A DNA stretch of 8,665 bases, taken from the NCBI RefSeq assembly GCF_016785185.1, contig NZ_JAEKDY010000133.1; one strand, 5' to 3'. The position numbers and the translations under genes were made by a program. The notes beneath the pieces are model-generated. The model did not search any database. It worked only from the letters and a program-made list of their open reading frames with translations, and was not told where the DNA came from. This DNA comes from Heyndrickxia sporothermodurans (lineage in GTDB: Bacteria > Bacillota > Bacilli > Bacillales > Bacillaceae_C). Shown here piece after piece: positions 6,978 through 8,665 of the stretch. Numbering within the stretch: position 1 is the stretch's first letter; each line of letters begins with the position of its first letter.

Positions 6978-7186
6978 TATCTTGGAATTCCTGCATATCT
7001 TGCTAGTTTGTCAGAGTTTGTGAACCAATGAATAACACTAATCTCTGCAATTAAAGCGGATGAAGTAACCGTATCAATTCCTGGCATGGTTTCAAGCTGC
7101 ATCCCTAACGTTTTAATGGTGTTACAGGTACTAAATAATTTGATTAAACTTCATAAAGGGCTTACAATCCTTATCTCCGCTTCGAA
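6977..7186 (-). mobile_element. Remnant of an IS110-family transposase (C-terminal domain)
   Basis: In one minus-strand frame, FEAEIRIVSPL, an in-frame TGA (7153-7151), then 57 codons give KTLGMQLETMPGIDTV followed by SALIAEISVIHWF, SDKLARYAGIPR and stop. This matches the start of the C-terminal Transposase_20 domain of IS110-family transposases: PGID, then AEIGD-x-x-RF, then KLARYAG. The catalytic DEDD N-terminal domain and the rest of the C-terminal domain are absent, and no insertion-sequence ends can be seen. It is a dead relic, joined directly to the toxin fragment at about 6980. Confidence 0.75.
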
Positions 7187-7224
7187 AATAATAAGCAGTT
7201 CATTCGGCACTAGGCAGCGCCCAC

Positions 7225-7265
7225 AAAAATTAAACCTTGAAAGACATTTTGCCAATCAAGGTTTA
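7225..7265 (-). terminator. Probable terminator of the toxin-immunity operon
   Basis: A perfect 10-base inverted repeat (TAAACCTTGA at 7231-7240, TCAAGGTTTA at 7256-7265) has a 15-base loop. On the minus strand it is followed by ATTTTTG. It begins about 40 bases after the immunity stop codon. The stem is AT-rich and the loop large, so efficiency may be moderate. Confidence 0.65.
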
Positions 7266-7305
7266 TTAATAACTTCTCAATATAATCAATTATAATCAAT
7301 ATTTT

Positions 7306-7599
7306 CTATATATAATTCATCCTCCATCTCCAGCTAATTTCCCCATCGGGATAAACCGCAGGTATATATATACCCTTTTTCCTATTTTCATTATCAATAA
7401 TATACCAATTGCTATCATCTAACCATTCTTCGCTATAATTAGTTTCTTCAAAATCATTTTCCTCATCAACAATCGCCGAAAAAAAATCGTTGAATTTGTC
7501 TATATTTTTTGAAGGGATAATTTTAGCATTAATCCACATTCCTTCAACATTAATATTGACTATATCTCCTAAAAATTCGTTTAAATAGTATAGTTTCAA
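7306..7599 (-). CDS. Putative immunity protein of the adjacent polymorphic toxin
   Basis: Small acidic protein rich in Asp, Glu, Asn and Trp (for example EENDFEETNYSEEWLDDSNW), ending in DGEISWRWRMNYI. There is no signal peptide or membrane helix. I do not recognise its family. The role is inferred from position: it directly follows the toxin gene on the same strand, and size and charge suit a cytoplasmic protein that plugs a toxin active site. Start choice: a GTG at 7608 overlaps the toxin stop (GTGA), but AAGGAG occupies 7608-7613 and so abuts it. The TTG at 7599 lies 8 bases after that site and gives the more natural opening MKLYYLNEF (97 residues, 100 if GTG is used). Expression is probably coupled to the toxin. 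A terminator follows. Confidence 0.75.
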   Translation of the reverse strand: MKLYYLNEFLGDIVNINVEGMWINAKIIPSKNIDKFNDFFSAIVDEENDFEETNYSEEWLDDSNWYIIDNENRKKGIYIPAVYPDGEISWRWRMNYI

Positions 7600-7604
7600 A
7601 ATTC

Positions 7605-8665
7605 TCACTCCTTAGGCAAAACCTTAATATATTGGCTAGGAACTTCCCCTTTAATCAAATATTCATTGTCCCTTTTAGTCCAGTTAATCGCTCTATTCTT
7701 CCAAAAATCAGAAGAAACAGTATCTCTCTCAATTAACTTTTGAATTTGCTTTGGAGAGAGTATAACAACGTCTTTTACCTTTCCAGACTGTATATCTTTC
7801 CGTAAGGCTGATATATCTAGTTCAATTGCATTTTCTCCATAATTTCCAATCACATTTTTATTATTTGTAAAACTAGTATAAGGACTATTAGATTTAGCTC
7901 CTTTTCTGTAACCTCCAAGTATATGCTCTGTAACAGTCACTTGTCGCCCTTTATATAAACCTTCCTTACTCGCTGGAACTAAATCACCTGAACTCGATAT
8001 ATGAGGTTTACCAGTTCCATTTGGTCTAGTTGGAGAGTGAAGTAAACTATCACCTCTATATAAATTACTTCTTTTGTTAGTAACAGTAGCATTATCTATA
8101 CCCTTAGTACCATCCCCAAACGCTTTCCTCGCCACTAGCTGAATCTGATCCTCCAGACGATTCATCACATTATAAGGAATGGGTCCTGCTGTCACAGTTC
8201 CCAAAGACGGACTCAGTCCCTCAACTTTTGTTGTTATCCCGCCAAATCCGCCAACTTTCGTACCTAGATTGCCAATTTTGCTGATCCCTTTATCGCCTAA
8301 AACTCCAATTCCTAAAGTCGTAAAAAGATAAGTAAAATATTCACTCCTACTTTCCGCATCTCCGTTGATGACATCCCGTACAAAACCGTCTTTTACAGCT
8401 TTCACCATATATTTGCCTGTATCAACAGCTCTTCCGAATACAGCTTTTGAATCAAGGTAAAGGTCGGTTCCGATTAAGCCTGCTTTCCTTAGAAGGTCGG
8501 GGCTTGAGGTGGGACCTAGATATTTTTCGGCCAATTTGTAAAGGCCTTTCCAGCCTTCAATGGTATCTCCTACTGCTTTGCCTGAACCTACATATATTCC
8601 TTTCAAGATGTTATCAATGGTTGGTTCGATAATTCCTACCGTGGCGCCGTCTTCCACTTCCTTGG
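7605..8665 (-). CDS. LXG-type polymorphic toxin, C-terminal part, with a putative ADP-ribosyltransferase-like toxin domain (5' end outside the window)
   Basis: The frame is open through the window edge, so the N-terminal LXG/secretion part is missing here. Numbering starts at the GTG at 8657, which is not a real start. Residues 1-180 are the conserved pre-toxin region of Bacillus LXG proteins: a Gly-rich helical segment, FGRAVDTGKYMVKA (74-87), VRDVINGDAESRSEYFTYL (93-111) and TAGPIPYNVMNRLEDQIQL (156-174). From about 190 the sequence changes to a polar C-terminal domain of about 160 residues: NLYRGDSL (198-205), YTSFTNNKNVIGNYGENAIE (260-279), then RDNEYLIKGEVPSQYIKVLP (329-348). An Arg in LYRG, an S/T-rich TSFT and a Glu in NEYLIKG match the R-S-E order of ADP-ribosyltransferase folds (R201, S262, E332 as candidates). 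That is inference from motif order, with Asp in place of the usual E/Q two residues before E332. The immunity gene follows at once. Secretion by the type VII (Yuk/Ess) system is expected for the family. Confidence 0.85.
   Translation of the reverse strand, partial: KEVEDGATVGIIEPTIDNILKGIYVGSGKAVGDTIEGWKGLYKLAEKYLGPTSSPDLLRKAGLIGTDLYLDSKAVFGRAVDTGKYMVKAVKDGFVRDVINGDAESRSEYFTYLFTTLGIGVLGDKGISKIGNLGTKVGGFGGITTKVEGLSPSLGTVTAGPIPYNVMNRLEDQIQLVARKAFGDGTKGIDNATVTNKRSNLYRGDSLLHSPTRPNGTGKPHISSSGDLVPASKEGLYKGRQVTVTEHILGGYRKGAKSNSPYTSFTNNKNVIGNYGENAIELDISALRKDIQSGKVKDVVILSPKQIQKLIERDTVSSDFWKNRAINWTKRDNEYLIKGEVPSQYIKVLPKE

Larger units (their letters stand above)
6724..7305. other. Gene-free stretch holding a mosaic of gene fragments
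   Basis: No intact gene is visible. From right to left, all on the minus strand, it holds the terminator of the immunity gene, an IS110 transposase fragment, an RNase A-like toxin fragment and the first codons of a HAD hydrolase, each listed separately. I see nothing identifiable in 6724-6831. A perfect tandem duplication of TATAATCAAT lies at 7281-7300, just after the immunity gene. Confidence 0.7.

Noticed and set aside
7086..7295. Plus-strand open frame of 69 codons
   Set aside because: It is antisense to the recognisable IS110 fragment and the terminator hairpin, has no ribosome binding site, and resembles no protein.
8447..8632. Plus-strand open frame of 61 codons at the right end
   Set aside because: It is antisense to the conserved pre-toxin region of the LXG protein.
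860..8665. A functional link between YhgE (distant relative of the type VII subunit YueB/EsaA) and the LXG toxin
   Set aside because: The protein fits the YhgE/Pip branch better than EsaA, no other type VII genes are present, and the two loci are separated by unrelated operons on opposite strands.

Overview
The window looks like chromosomal DNA from a low-GC, Gram-positive Bacillaceae (Bacillus or a close relative). The base composition is AT-rich, the ribosome binding sites are AGGAG-like, and the gene families are typical of that group: a CwlK-type peptidoglycan peptidase, a YhgE/Pip membrane protein, an LmrB-like DHA2 efflux pump with a TetR regulator, and an LXG/type VII-style polymorphic toxin. 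The species cannot be named from this sequence.

Layout, plus strand first. At 114-653 is an M15 (CwlK/VanY-type) peptidase without a recognisable signal peptide, closed by a terminator. At 860-3534 is a very long YhgE/Pip-family membrane protein whose frame is broken by one missing A in an A7 run at 1103-1109. Adding one A restores an 891-residue protein. Its extracytoplasmic region carries two blocks of Leu-Pro-marked helical repeats, six of 17 residues and then six of 18. At 3624-4107 is a compact type II toxin-antitoxin pair (antitoxin then RelE/ParE-type toxin, overlapping by 8 bases) behind its own -10 box.

All remaining genes are on the minus strand. At 6617 down to 4294 are a TetR regulator and a 14-helix DHA2 drug exporter. 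The promoter ahead of tetR is nearly ideal, and three 13-base TGACA-N3-TGTCA palindromes lie around it, one filling the spacer between the -35 and -10 boxes. This is a readable autoregulated efflux circuit, with a strong terminator after the pump gene.

The right end is a polymorphic-toxin locus. The 3' part of an LXG-like toxin gene (its start lies beyond the window) ends in a variable domain with an R / S-T-S-like / E pattern suggesting an ADP-ribosyltransferase fold. It is followed by a small acidic putative immunity gene and a terminator. Beyond that, about 350 bases hold a mosaic of same-strand gene scraps: a piece of IS110-family transposase, a piece of an RNase A-like (CdiA-CT type) toxin tail, and the first 13 codons of a HAD phosphatase. 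This is the kind of debris left by repeated exchange of toxin cassettes.

The points most worth following are the YhgE frameshift in a homopolymer (possible on/off switching of a putative phage receptor), its 17/18-residue repeat architecture, the three-operator promoter, and the toxin mosaic with its unassigned toxin/immunity pair.
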